Assembly (NCBI GenBank): GCA_903905445.1
Contig: CAIVGO010000473.1
Coordinates: forward strand, 1-41,576
Direction: 5' to 3'
DNA length: 41,576 bases
Source: an uncultured Bacteroidota bacterium
GTDB taxonomy: Bacteria > Bacteroidota > Bacteroidia > Chitinophagales > Saprospiraceae
This document shows, piece by piece, positions 31,284 through 40,487 of this stretch; the stretch's first letter is position 1; each line of letters starts with the position of its first letter. Made by a program: the position numbers and the translations under genes. The notes under the pieces were generated by a model that was given only the letters and a program-made list of their open reading frames with translations, was not told the origin of the DNA and ran no database searches.

Positions 31284-33905
31284 CTACCTCCCCGGATACC
31301 CCACCTCTCCCTTCACCGAAAACCAAATCACCCGATTCATCAAATCATCATTACCCGTGTCAATGCCTTGCGCGGTGTTTTCGGCCGATTTTTGGGCGTA
31401 ATACAAGGCCTTTCCTTCCAAACCCGACAAACTCGGGTTCATTTCATCCAATTTGATGCGGTTGGGCAGGAATTGATAATTCCCCGCTTGGGGTTCGTTT
31501 TTAAAACAATCGAACATCGGCAAGGCGGTTGCGTCGATCGTGGTCATAGGGGGCAGGCCCAGAATTTGCTCGATGGTGCGCAACATAGAGGTTTGGTTGT
31601 ATGCGGTGTGTACCATGCCCACGCCCTGGCTGTACGCGCTCACCACCATCGCGCCGCTGCGGTAGGCGGAAATATGGTCCCAGCCGCCCTGGGAATCGTC
31701 TTCGGTGATAAAAATGACGGTATTGGCCCAAAAACGGCTTTTGGATACGGCTTCTATGATGCGGCCCAAGGCCAGGTCATTGTCGGCCACCATGGCGCGG
31801 GTGGTGGGGAAACCCGGACTGGTGCCGGCCGTGTGGTCGTTGGGCAGCGACATCACCATGAGGGCGGGCATACTGTCGCCGGGCTGGGCTTCCCAGGCTT
31901 TTAATTCGGCAATAAATGCGTCGGCCCGCAACTGGTCGTTGATGCGCGGATTGTCGTAGCCCGGAAAGTTTTGCGACAAAATGGGCCGCACCCTGGAGAT
32001 GGTGGAGGTGTTTTTAAACACAAAGGGCTCGTTTTTGCGGTACAAATGGTAAATATCGCTCCAACTCAGTTTTTCATCAAATTCGGTATAACAGGCCTCA
32101 CCATAGATGCGCGCGCTTTTGCCATGGTCCAGGGCGTGGTTCCAGATAAAGCCTTCCTGGGTGTACACCATCGCATCGTACTGCCGGTGCGGGTAACTGC
32201 GGAACCAGGCGCGCACGTTTTTTTGCACATAATCGGATACAATGCCCGCGTCGGTCCATTGGTGCCCTTCGGCGGAGGATTTGCCGGAAACCTGGTAATT
32301 GTCGAGCAAATTGTACTGCAAGGCCAATTTATGCTGGTTGGGCGTCACGGAATCGCCAAATACACACATGGATTTCAGGCCGCGGCCAACGGGCAAATCG
32401 CCATACACCTGGTCGTAGGTGCGGTTTTCTTTGATGATGTACAACACGTGTTGGAACACCGAGGGCTCGCCAATGCGCTCGGGCACGGGGCGCGGGGCTA
32501 CATTGGGGCGGGGGAGGAGGGTGCTTAATTCGGCCCGCACGACCTGACCGAGTTTTTTGACCGAACGGGTATATTTGGCCAAACGTTTGGCATTGGGCAC
32601 GTTAATGATCGACAAAGAGGCGTACTGCTCATGGGCATTTTGGGCGCCTTTGAATTTTTTGCCTAAGCCCGGAAATTCTTTGTACATCCGGGCGGTGGTG
32701 TTGCGGGTGCCTGCGCCCCGGGCCTCTAAATTGGCTACATACAAGGTGTTGTTGTTGCACAACAGGCCGGAAGGGTAGGCTTCGGTGGGAATAAAACCCA
32801 ACAACAAAGGTGTGTCACCCAGCTGTACGACCGCCACGGCGTGGTCCAAACCATTGGATACATACAAGGTTTGGCCCAGACTATCCAGCGCCAGGCCATT
32901 GGGGCTGCTGCCGATCCAGCCGCCTTGTGCCTGAAAGAGTCCAACGGGAATGGTGTGCAGCACTTTATCTTTGGCTACGATGATTTCTGAAATAAAATCG
33001 CTGTTGCCGTTGGCGACATATATTTTTTGTTGGTCGGGACTGACAACCAGCGCATTCGGGTGCAATCCGACCTGAATTTCGGTGATGGCATTGCCGGTGG
33101 TCACGTCAAAAACCGATACGGTGCCTTGCGCGGTTGCGCCCGTACGTGGGACGGTGTACGCAGATCCCCACGGCACACCGGCTGTTTCCAGGGCTGGATC
33201 GGTGGGTTTGGGTCCGCCCCAGTTGCTTACATAGACTTTATTTTGGGCAATTTTCACCCCAAACGGCGCGACGCCGGTATCAACCGTCCACATCACTTTT
33301 CGGTCGGAAAAGCGGATTTTGGTCAATTGGTCGTTGCCGTTGAGCACCACATACAGGTATAAAACGCCGTTTTCGGTCTGTACTTCTACTTCATTGGGCA
33401 AGGAATTGGGGGCGGGGGCTTTTTTCGGGATGTTGAGCATGTCCACCTGTTCAATTTTGCCGGCATTCCATTGCGCAATCATCACGCCGGAGGGTTCGCG
33501 TTCGCGGCAGGCGGCGCCCCACACGATGTAGGTTTTGCCTTGGTCCACAAAGGATTTGATGCCGGAAAAAGTGCTCATGCAATCGCGGTAAGCGGGCACA
33601 TCGCTGAAGGTCCAGCGGGCAATTAGTCGGTTTTTGGTGCGATCCAATACGGCGATGCCATAACGGTCTTCGAGCACCAAATAACGTGCATCGGGCATCA
33701 GCGCTACATCTAAGGTGTGGTTTTCTAAGCGTGGGTCGCCAAACGTGATCACTTTTCCGGCGGAGTACACAGCCCGGTTGTAGGGCATGGTGATGGGTTT
33801 GCCTTGTGCTGCTTTGGGTAAATCATCGGCATCCACTTGGGCTTGGATCACAAGGGTGGAGCAGGAACATACAAGCAGGAGCAAAAAGGAGCGCAAATAC
33901 ATCAT
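31284..33905 (-). CDS. YVTN beta-propeller/alkaline-phosphatase-fold phosphoesterase fusion
   Basis: Start set at ATG 33905, giving the signal peptide 'MMYLRSFLLLLVCSCSTLVI' + 'QAQ'; the track's extra 32 residues precede the -7 element. The 873-aa protein has an N-terminal YVTN/NHL-like propeller ('GLHPNALVVSPDQQKIYVAN', 'SSPNGLALDSLGQTLYVSN') and a C-terminal phosphoesterase domain (PF04185-like): 'HVLYIIKENRTYDQVYGDLP', 'MVMSLPNDHTAGTSPG', and 'FWANTVIFITEDDSQGGWDH', containing the Asp/His metal ligands. Such fusions ('bifunctional YncE/alkaline phosphatase family') are periplasmic or surface enzymes thought to cleave phosphodiesters or phosphonates. Monocistronic. Confidence 0.9.
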   Translation of the reverse strand: MMYLRSFLLLLVCSCSTLVIQAQVDADDLPKAAQGKPITMPYNRAVYSAGKVITFGDPRLENHTLDVALMPDARYLVLEDRYGIAVLDRTKNRLIARWTFSDVPAYRDCMSTFSGIKSFVDQGKTYIVWGAACREREPSGVMIAQWNAGKIEQVDMLNIPKKAPAPNSLPNEVEVQTENGVLYLYVVLNGNDQLTKIRFSDRKVMWTVDTGVAPFGVKIAQNKVYVSNWGGPKPTDPALETAGVPWGSAYTVPRTGATAQGTVSVFDVTTGNAITEIQVGLHPNALVVSPDQQKIYVANGNSDFISEIIVAKDKVLHTIPVGLFQAQGGWIGSSPNGLALDSLGQTLYVSNGLDHAVAVVQLGDTPLLLGFIPTEAYPSGLLCNNNTLYVANLEARGAGTRNTTARMYKEFPGLGKKFKGAQNAHEQYASLSIINVPNAKRLAKYTRSVKKLGQVVRAELSTLLPRPNVAPRPVPERIGEPSVFQHVLYIIKENRTYDQVYGDLPVGRGLKSMCVFGDSVTPNQHKLALQYNLLDNYQVSGKSSAEGHQWTDAGIVSDYVQKNVRAWFRSYPHRQYDAMVYTQEGFIWNHALDHGKSARIYGEACYTEFDEKLSWSDIYHLYRKNEPFVFKNTSTISRVRPILSQNFPGYDNPRINDQLRADAFIAELKAWEAQPGDSMPALMVMSLPNDHTAGTSPGFPTTRAMVADNDLALGRIIEAVSKSRFWANTVIFITEDDSQGGWDHISAYRSGAMVVSAYSQGVGMVHTAYNQTSMLRTIEQILGLPPMTTIDATALPMFDCFKNEPQAGNYQFLPNRIKLDEMNPSLSGLEGKALYYAQKSAENTAQGIDTGNDDLMNRVIWFSVKGEVGYPGR

Positions 33906-33928
33906 GTACAACAACTTAAGGTGAAATG

Positions 33929-33936
33929 CAAAGATA
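33929..33936 (-). promoter_or_regulatory. -7 element TATCTTTG for the phosphoesterase gene
   Basis: On the minus strand TATCTTTG ends 23 bases before ATG 33905. No TTG is found 20 bases upstream. It excludes the longer ORF-track start at 34001. Confidence 0.45.
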
Positions 33937-34055
33937 TTCTGATTGAACGGTTGTTTTAGGAAAGGAATGGTTAAGTTTATACTGAAAAAGCCATATTTCA
34001 AATGGAATTGCTAGGCAAATCTAGATGAAATATGGCTGTACGCGTACTCGGAGTG

Positions 34056-34342
34056 TTTTTCGCACAGATGCTACATAGATTGGGTTTCGCACAGATGCTA
34101 CACAGATTTGTTTTCGCAGATGTTACACAGATTGGGTTTCGCACAGATGCTACATAGATTGGGTTTCGCACAGATGCTACACAGATTTGTTTTCGCAGAT
34201 GTTACGCAGATTGGGTTTCGCACAGATGCTACATAGATTGGGTTTCGCACAGATGCTACACAGATTTGTTTTCGCAGATGTTACACAGATTGGGTTTCGC
34301 ACAGATGCTACACAGATTTCTTTCGCAGATGTTACACAGATT
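34056..34342. repeat. Higher-order tandem repeat (79-bp period of 27+27+25 bp units)
   Basis: Two related units alternate: A = GGGTTTCGCACAGATGCTAC + AYAGATT (27 bp) and B = TGTTTTCGCAGATGTTACAC + AGATT (25 bp). The order is A A B, A A B, A A B, A B, so the 79-bp block is repeated three times (to 34133, 34212, 34291) with a shorter fourth. The first A of each block has ACATAG and the second ACACAG, showing that whole blocks were duplicated. No spacers, so not CRISPR. Occupies the gap between the phosphoesterase and SusD genes. Confidence 0.9.
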
Positions 34343-34387
34343 TTCTGTGTAACATCTGCACTTTTTTCTGTGTAGCATCTGCGCGAA
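34295..34387. repeat. Hairpin formed by inverted A and B units at the array end
   Basis: GCAGATGTTACACAGA (34325-34340) and TCTGTGTAACATCTGC (34344-34359) form a perfect 16-bp stem with a 3-base loop. Then CTGTGTAGCATCTGCGCGAAA (34367-34387) is an inverted A unit that pairs with 34295-34315 (one mismatch). The array thus ends A-B-loop-B'-A', a nested cruciform. On the plus strand the inner hairpin is followed by CTTTTTT and could terminate transcription. Confidence 0.85.
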
Positions 34388-34432
34388 ATAAAAATGTCCA
34401 ATAATCTGGATGCTAAGAATTATTCAGACAAA

Positions 34433-36121
34433 TTAGTATCCCTTATTCTGCACCAAATACCCCGGGATATTAGAAGCGCCATCAATCGCAGTTTGCGGGA
34501 TCGGGAAAATACGCTTCAACGGATCTGCATTGGTTTTTTCCGTCCAGGTGCCTTCGTATTTACCGAAACGCACCATGTCGGAACGGCGCAACATTTCCCA
34601 GTAGAATTCGAAACCGCGCTCGCGGAACAACAAATCCAGGCTCATGCTGGTCAGTGCAGGTGGCGGGGTAGAACTGATGCGGCTTGCGCGCACGGTGTTC
34701 ACATCGGCCAAAGCGCTGGCAGCATCGTTGCTTTTGCGCAATTTTGCTTCTGCACGCATCATATACACATCGGCCAAACGCACGATGATGATGTCCGCAT
34801 CACCGAAGTTACGGCCGCTGGCAGATTTTTTGCTGAATTGGTACTTTTCTACGCGGTAACCGGTGCTGTAGTTGCTGCCGGCTACAGTGAAGTCTACTTG
34901 CTCGGTGAAATTAACGGGCAAATCAGGCTTGCTGCGGGTAACGTTGAACAATTTACCAACTTTCATTTTGCCGTCCGGACATTTTTCGAAGGCGCCATTT
35001 TTGCGGATCAAACCGTATTGCTGGCCTCTCAAAATACCGCGGTTGATGTTGAACTCAGCCGCATCCACGCAAGAGTCGCCTGGATTGCTGTAAATAGACA
35101 GGTTTTGCTTGTAAAAACGTGGATCTACGGAAGGGTCTTGTGCGCCATAAGCGGCTACCCAAGACTGGTAAAAATCAGGCGTGATGGCTGGACCGTCGGT
35201 GCCGTTTGCATTTGGGAATGCAGGCAAGGGGAACATATCGCCCGACAAAGAGAAATAAGCCATCCGGTTGTGGCCGTTCAATTCAGCGCGTTGGTCTACC
35301 GCAAATACGATTTCTTTGTTCGAGTTGTTGTCGTCGTTGAAGATCGAGAAGTAATCGCTCGACAACAGGTGTTGGCCAGAAGCGATGATTTTATCGCAAT
35401 ATTCAATTACTTTATCCATGTCGCTCGCCTGGAAATTGAAGGAAGTCGCATAACGGTCGCGGTACACCGCAGCGTTCAAGTGCAAACGTGCCAACAAGCC
35501 ATAAACGCCGTTTTTCGTCAAACGACCAGGACCCACGTTGGTTTCCAAGTTAGGCTCCGCAGCATTGAATTCGCTGATGATGTAGTTCAAAGCCTCTTCT
35601 CCGCGCAAAATGGTCGAAATTGCGTTCAAATCTTCTTTTACAAACACCACACCGAACAGATCAAACACCATCATATTATAGAAAGCGCGCATGCCGCGTG
35701 CTTCTGCTAAGTATGTTTTCGCCGAAGGATCGTTGTTGTTCGGCAACTCATTGATCGCAGTTACTGAACGCGAAATACCGGTCAACAACAGGTTCCAGGT
35801 ATTGCGCAGGTTTGGATCGGTCGTGAAGTAGTTGTGCTGGTGCATGGAGATGTAAATCCCGTTATCACCCCAATCGGTACCGCCGCGGTAAGGCAAAATG
35901 GCCTCATCCGTAGAAATTTCCTGGATGGCAAAATAGGTGGTGTGTTGGAAAATGCTCGGCAAAAGGGCATAAACCGGTGCGATAATGCCGTCAGCCGCTT
36001 GTTTTTCGGACAGGCCGGTAGCAGATGTTTCGTCCAGTACCTCTTCTTTCAAATCGGTACAGCTGTTGGTTGCAAGCAAAGTGCAAAACAGGGTAAGTAG
36101 TAAAATGGTAATTTTTTGCAT
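34433..36121 (-). CDS. susD: SusD/RagB family nutrient-binding lipoprotein
   Basis: A 562-aa SusD-family lipoprotein with signal and lipobox 'TLFCTLLATNSC' followed by 'TDLKEEVLDETSATGLSEKQ', the usual start of the family. SusD_2/RagB features: 'TYLAEARGMRAFYNMMVFDL', 'FGVVFVKED', 'NGVYGLLARLHLNAAVYRDR' (TPR part), and the C-terminal 'DIIIVRLADVYMMRAEAKLR' and 'LFRERGFEFYWEMLRRSDMV'. It sits on the outer face of the outer membrane and caps the SusC channel to capture oligosaccharides or peptides. The susC gene ends 12 bp upstream. No glycoside hydrolase follows, so the substrate is not given by context. Confidence 0.96.
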   Translation of the reverse strand: MQKITILLLTLFCTLLATNSCTDLKEEVLDETSATGLSEKQAADGIIAPVYALLPSIFQHTTYFAIQEISTDEAILPYRGGTDWGDNGIYISMHQHNYFTTDPNLRNTWNLLLTGISRSVTAINELPNNNDPSAKTYLAEARGMRAFYNMMVFDLFGVVFVKEDLNAISTILRGEEALNYIISEFNAAEPNLETNVGPGRLTKNGVYGLLARLHLNAAVYRDRYATSFNFQASDMDKVIEYCDKIIASGQHLLSSDYFSIFNDDNNSNKEIVFAVDQRAELNGHNRMAYFSLSGDMFPLPAFPNANGTDGPAITPDFYQSWVAAYGAQDPSVDPRFYKQNLSIYSNPGDSCVDAAEFNINRGILRGQQYGLIRKNGAFEKCPDGKMKVGKLFNVTRSKPDLPVNFTEQVDFTVAGSNYSTGYRVEKYQFSKKSASGRNFGDADIIIVRLADVYMMRAEAKLRKSNDAASALADVNTVRASRISSTPPPALTSMSLDLLFRERGFEFYWEMLRRSDMVRFGKYEGTWTEKTNADPLKRIFPIPQTAIDGASNIPGYLVQNKGY

Positions 36122-36133
36122 GTTTCTTTATGT

Positions 36134-39100
36134 TTAGAAATTAACATTTAAGCCAAAAATGAAGGATTTAGCCCGTGGGTAGCTCAGGTAGTCGATACCG
36201 TAAGAAGAAATACCGTTGATGGTTGCATCGGTGTTTACTTCCGGGTCGTAACCGTCGTACTTGGTGATCACAAACAGGTTTTGTGCGGTGATCGACAAGC
36301 GCAAGCCTTTAACCCATTTGTTCAGGCCAATACGTTTGGTATCGAGGTTGTAGTCCAAAGAAAGGTTGTTCAAACGCAAAAACGCGCCGTCTTTCAAGTA
36401 GCGGGTAGAAACGGGCGCTGCGTTGTTGATCGATTCGTTTGATTCAGCAATCGCCTCGCGGGTGGTGTTGATGCCTTTCGACAAACGCAATTTGTAGAAA
36501 TTCGAGTTGGCCGTGTTGTCGTAAATTTTGTTGCCGCTTACACCATTGAAGTTGGCGCGCAATTCAAAACCTTTGAAACCGATGCCGGTGTTGAAACCGA
36601 ACAAACGGTTTGGCAAGGCAGTACCAGCCGCAATCCGGTCGTTGTCGGCGATCAAGCCGTCGCCATTGTTGTCTTTAAATTTGCTCAAACCATTTTCGTC
36701 GATGCCGATCCATTCTTTCAAATAGAACGTACCAATCGGCTGGTCGTTTACATAACCGTTGATGGTCGCAGAAGTCAAGCCAGAACCCGATGCGCTACCA
36801 GAAGGAATTACGCTATAAGGGGAGTTCTTTACTTTGTTGTTGATAAAGGTCAGGTTACCGCCAATGTCCAATTTGAAGCCTTTTTCGGTCATCAAGTGGT
36901 AGTTCAATTCGAGTTCCAGGCCTTTGTTCGTGATGGTCATGTTTTTCACGTTCGTCCAGAAGCTGTTGGCTGGCTGAACCGGGTCGGCAGGAATTACTTC
37001 CAACAGGATGTTATCCGATACTTTGTTGAAAAAATCCACGGTACCAGAAAGGGCGCCGTTGAACAAACCGAAGTCCAAACCAATGTCCGTTTGCGAAGAA
37101 ACCTCCCACTGAATGTCGGGGTTGGCCAAACGCGCATAAGATGTACCAGCAGGGAACGGACCGCTTGGGGTGAGCGGGTAGCTCGAAGTAGAAGAAACGG
37201 TAGAAGTAAACAGCGACTGGGTAATTTTAGAAGGAATTTCCTGGTTGCCCGTAAGACCCCAACCACCGCGCAGTTTCAACTCGCTGAAGGGGGTGTTTTG
37301 CATGAATGCTTCTTCCGTAATGCGCCAGCCCAAAGAGAACGATGGGAAAATACCGTATTTGTTGTTGTCACCGAATTTGGAAGAACCGTCGGCACGTACC
37401 GTTGCGGTCAACAGGTACTTGTCGTGTAATTGCAAATTCACCCGCGAGAAGAAAGACTGCAATTCATTTACGACGGCCGAACCGCTTGGTTTGTTGTTTG
37501 CCAAGGTAAGATCCTGGCCCAAACCGGGGTTGTATTGTGGCTCCAGGTCAGAAACCGGGAACTTGTTGATGCTGTTGGAGCGGCTTTGTACGAAAATCTT
37601 CTGGTAAGAATGGCCCGCAAGCACGGTCACATTGTACCGATCGCTGCTGCGGTTGTACGTTACATAGTTCTCAATCAATTTATTGGTGTTGGTCACATAA
37701 CGTGTTTCCAAACGGCCATCCTGTTTTGGCAAGTTGCTTCCGCGGGATTGGAATTCCTGGGTAGAAGTCGAATTATCGAGACCAAAGTTCACCTTGTACA
37801 CAAATCCTTTGAACAAAGTCAAGGAAGGTGAAATATTCCCGATTACGCGGTTGGTCGTGGTAATATCCTGTTCCAGTTCAAGGTATTTCAGCGGGCTGGT
37901 GTAGTTTTGTTCTACCAGGGCCTTGCCTTCACTGTCGTATGGGTTGTAGGTTGGATTCGAAGTGATAGCGCTGCCGATCAGGTACCCGATTGGAGGGCGT
38001 TCGTTCTTGGTGTTGGTTGCATTCAGGTTAAAATCGATCGACAAGTGATCGTCCCAAAATTTCTGGGTAGCATTCAAGCGGCCCGTAATGCGGTTCAATT
38101 GGTTGTCTTTGATGATGCCTTCCTGGTTTTGCAAGCCAAAAGAAGCATAATAAGACAATTTGCCAGCGCCGCCACCCATCGAAATGTTGTGGTTGTGCGT
38201 CAAGGCAGAACGGGTGATTTCTTTTTGCCAGTCGGTATTTGCACCGCGGTCGTCCAAAGTACCGCCCAATGCCACTACTTCACGACGGTATTCGTCGGCC
38301 GTAAATACGTCCAGCGCGTTGGTCAGGTTAGAAATACCCAGGCTGGCGTTATAATTAAAGGTAGAAACACCTGCTTTGCCTTTTTTGGTGGTGATCAGGA
38401 TCACGCCGTTCGCGCCGCGCGCACCATAAATAGCGGTAGCAGAAGCGTCTTTCAATACGTCGATGGATTCGATGTCTTGTGGGTTCAGGAAAGAAAGCGG
38501 GTTGGTAGCGCCACCGGTGGTAGAGTTATCCAGGGCCAATCCGTCCAACACAAACAAAGGCGTACTGCCGGTACGCACGCCGCCAGGACCGCGTACGGTG
38601 ATGGATTGTGCACGACCAGGTTCGCCGCTGGTGCTGGTTACATTGATACCGGCCACTTTACCTTGCAACAATTGCTCGGGGGAGTTGATGATACCTTTGT
38701 TAAAATCAGCGTTTTTCAAAGATTTTGCAGAACCGGTGAGGTCTTTTTTAGCAGTGCTGCCATAACCTACTACCAATACTTGAGCGATTTCAAGACCGCT
38801 TGTGCTCAACATTACTTCAACATTCGCGCGACCAGCAACGGCAACTTCTTGTTTTGCAAAGCCGATGTATTCAAAAATAAGCACAGCACTTGCGTCTGCA
38901 ACCGTGATGGTAAAGTTGCCATTTACATCGGTGGTTGTGCCCTGTGTGGTGCCTTTCACCTTTACAGTACAGCCAATAACGGGTTCGTTGGTGGTTGCAT
39001 CCAAAACACGGCCGGTTACGACCATTTCAGCGGATGGAGTGCCTTTTTTTTCAAAGGAAAGAAACGTGTTGATGTTGTTTTCTTTTGCTGAAACAGCGTT

Positions 39101-39181
39101 CGTGTTAAAGAACATTGCGATCATTAAAGAAAACACCAACATTGATTTTGCCGAAGCGGCAAGTTGTAAACAGTGCTTCAT
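36134..39181 (-). CDS. susC: SusC/RagA family TonB-linked outer-membrane transporter
   Basis: A 1015-aa SusC-family transporter. After a signal region ('SMLVFSLMIAMFFNTNAVSA') comes a CarboxypepD_reg-like domain ('VTGRVLDATTNEPVIGCTVK'), the TonB box-plug region with 'ILVVGYGSTAKKDLTGSAKS'-type sequence, and the family hallmark 'DVLKDASATAIYGARGANGV' + 'ILITTKKGK'. The barrel runs to 'YLSYPRAKSFIFGLNVNF'. There is no N-terminal STN/anti-sigma signalling domain, so regulation is not by the FecIR type in cis. Operon with susD (12 bp gap). It imports a polymer fragment with TonB energy; ligand unknown. Confidence 0.96.
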   Translation of the reverse strand: MKHCLQLAASAKSMLVFSLMIAMFFNTNAVSAKENNINTFLSFEKKGTPSAEMVVTGRVLDATTNEPVIGCTVKVKGTTQGTTTDVNGNFTITVADASAVLIFEYIGFAKQEVAVAGRANVEVMLSTSGLEIAQVLVVGYGSTAKKDLTGSAKSLKNADFNKGIINSPEQLLQGKVAGINVTSTSGEPGRAQSITVRGPGGVRTGSTPLFVLDGLALDNSTTGGATNPLSFLNPQDIESIDVLKDASATAIYGARGANGVILITTKKGKAGVSTFNYNASLGISNLTNALDVFTADEYRREVVALGGTLDDRGANTDWQKEITRSALTHNHNISMGGGAGKLSYYASFGLQNQEGIIKDNQLNRITGRLNATQKFWDDHLSIDFNLNATNTKNERPPIGYLIGSAITSNPTYNPYDSEGKALVEQNYTSPLKYLELEQDITTTNRVIGNISPSLTLFKGFVYKVNFGLDNSTSTQEFQSRGSNLPKQDGRLETRYVTNTNKLIENYVTYNRSSDRYNVTVLAGHSYQKIFVQSRSNSINKFPVSDLEPQYNPGLGQDLTLANNKPSGSAVVNELQSFFSRVNLQLHDKYLLTATVRADGSSKFGDNNKYGIFPSFSLGWRITEEAFMQNTPFSELKLRGGWGLTGNQEIPSKITQSLFTSTVSSTSSYPLTPSGPFPAGTSYARLANPDIQWEVSSQTDIGLDFGLFNGALSGTVDFFNKVSDNILLEVIPADPVQPANSFWTNVKNMTITNKGLELELNYHLMTEKGFKLDIGGNLTFINNKVKNSPYSVIPSGSASGSGLTSATINGYVNDQPIGTFYLKEWIGIDENGLSKFKDNNGDGLIADNDRIAAGTALPNRLFGFNTGIGFKGFELRANFNGVSGNKIYDNTANSNFYKLRLSKGINTTREAIAESNESINNAAPVSTRYLKDGAFLRLNNLSLDYNLDTKRIGLNKWVKGLRLSITAQNLFVITKYDGYDPEVNTDATINGISSYGIDYLSYPRAKSFIFGLNVNF

Positions 39182-39215
39182 GTGTATTTGTGTAAGTGAA
39201 AAATCAAAACAAACA

Positions 39216-39223
39216 CAAACCTA
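39216..39223 (-). promoter_or_regulatory. -7 element TAGGTTTG of the susCD operon
   Basis: On the minus strand TAGGTTTG matches TAnnTTTG and lies 34 bases before the susC ATG. No TTG at the 20-base spacing, which may mean activator dependence. No anti-sigma or sensor gene is adjacent. Confidence 0.4.
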
Positions 39224-39384
39224 TACAATGGCACTTTTTTTACTTGTGCTCGAATGCAAACTTAAAGAACAGATAACTTAAAAAGGTCTAATGTTTCGTT
39301 ATGGTTATTTTGTTGTTATTTTTAGCGATAAAGTTTCTTTTAAGGAAAGTTTAGGTAAGGGAAATGATGTGACCGTTATACCCC

Positions 39385-39403
39385 GATTTAAATGGATTTA
39401 AGG
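39385..39403. repeat. Inverted core of the interspersed AT-rich repeat
   Basis: GATTTAAATGGATTTAAGG is the reverse complement of the CCTTAAATCCATTTAAATC core of the repeats at 22164 and 22806. Lies in the 465-bp gap upstream of susC. Confidence 0.6.
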
Positions 39404-39430
39404 GAGGGTATATTATAAAATCTCCTATTT

Positions 39431-39560
39431 GCTACCATAGTTTCGGTCCTATGGACCTTTGGTAACACGTTTGATCTTTACCCAATGCTCGCACCGCGCG
39501 TTTATCAATTAAATATCAAGGGTGGGAGTAATAGGTCCATAGGACCGAAACTATGGTAGC
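39431..39560. repeat. Perfect 28-bp inverted repeat with 74-bp spacer
   Basis: GCTACCATAGTTTCGGTCCT + ATGGACCT (39431-39458) is exactly repeated in reverse complement at 39533-39560. Each arm contains the smaller palindrome GGTCCTATGGACC or its complement. The spacer carries no ORF. Could be a REP/BIME-like element, the ends of a small mobile element, or a cruciform between the susC promoter and the convergent hydrolase gene end. Nothing else is seen in 39224-39646. Confidence 0.85.
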
Positions 39561-39646
39561 CTATAAGCGCGCTCGAAGCCAAACATCCAGTTTGGCCAAA
39601 ATTCTACATTTGCCGACAATTTAATATTGCAGTTTCCCGAATGCTA

Positions 39647-40486
39647 TTATCCATGAAACACAATTAATTCCCGCGCCAACATCCACCTCAATTCCGCCTC
39701 AAACACCGCTTCCTGCTCCTGCTCATTGTGGATTTCATGGTACAAGCCCGGCCATTCCTGAAAGGTAACATCCCCCGTCACCCGCGCGGCAAATTCCCGG
39801 GTAGCGGGTAAAGAAGTAAGCCGATCCGCACCACCATGCATCAACAGTGCAGGAATGGGCATTGGGCCGCTGTATTGATTGAGCCAGCCAGCGCCTTCCA
39901 ACAAGGCAATGCCACCCGCCGCGCTCACGCGGGAATGTACGAGGGGATCGCTTACGTATTTTTTTACGACTTCCGGGTCGCGGGATACAAATTTGGCGTG
40001 TACCCCATTAGGCAAGGTCAAATTGGGCATAAAACGCTTGAGCAAATAACCGGCCGCAACTTTCAAGGCAGGTGCTTCGAAGGCCAAGCGTATCCAGGGA
40101 CTTGTGGTGATAATGCCTTTTAAATCGGGTTTACGGCGCAATACATAGTTCAAGGCTACATTGCCGCCCATCGAATGTCCGTATAGAAAAACAGGCAAAC
40201 CAGGGTATAAAGCCCGCGTTTTTTCTAAAAACAGACCCAAGTCGTCCATCAAAACCTCGATGCTTGCCGCATGACCACGGGTGCCTTCGCTTTGTCCGTG
40301 CCCCTGCTGGTCATACAAGGTTACCGCAAATCCGTGGGCATTGAACCAGTGCGCCACATGATCATACCGGCCTAAGTGCTCGCCTTGCCCGTGTACAAGC
40401 GCGATCACGGCTTTCGGCAGATCCACCGGCCAGTTGCGGGCAAAAATTTGTAGTCCTTCGGCGTTTTTCCAGTGTAAGTCTTGCAT
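39647..40486 (-). CDS. Alpha/beta hydrolase, monoacylglycerol lipase/lysophospholipase-like
   Basis: Start at ATG 40486 ('MQDLHWKNAEGLQIFARNWP'), which is two bases after the upstream OmpA gene's stop; the track start adds 17 residues that overlap that gene. The 279-aa protein is a Hydrolase_4 (PF12146) type: 'ALVHGQGEHLGRYDHVAHWF', 'YDQQGHGQSEGTRGH', nucleophile elbow 'YGHSMGGNVALNY' (Ser), acid 'LMHGGADRLTS' (Asp) and 'WPGLYHEIHNE' (His). All triad residues are present. It cleaves acyl esters of mono- or lysolipids in other organisms. No signal peptide, so cytoplasmic. Apparent operon with the OmpA gene. Confidence 0.92.
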   Translation of the reverse strand: MQDLHWKNAEGLQIFARNWPVDLPKAVIALVHGQGEHLGRYDHVAHWFNAHGFAVTLYDQQGHGQSEGTRGHAASIEVLMDDLGLFLEKTRALYPGLPVFLYGHSMGGNVALNYVLRRKPDLKGIITTSPWIRLAFEAPALKVAAGYLLKRFMPNLTLPNGVHAKFVSRDPEVVKKYVSDPLVHSRVSAAGGIALLEGAGWLNQYSGPMPIPALLMHGGADRLTSLPATREFAARVTGDVTFQEWPGLYHEIHNEQEQEAVFEAELRWMLARELIVFHG

Positions 40487-40487
40487 A

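Noticed and set aside
34056-34342. CRISPR array
   Set aside because: The 25-27-bp units are directly adjacent with no unique spacers, and no cas genes are nearby; it is a higher-order tandem repeat.
34394-35710. 438-aa ORF on the plus strand
   Set aside because: It lies antisense to the well-supported susD gene and has no domain, signal peptide or promoter; a shadow ORF.
37907-39091. 394-aa ORF on the plus strand
   Set aside because: Antisense shadow of susC, with Cys/Phe/Val-rich low-coding-character text.
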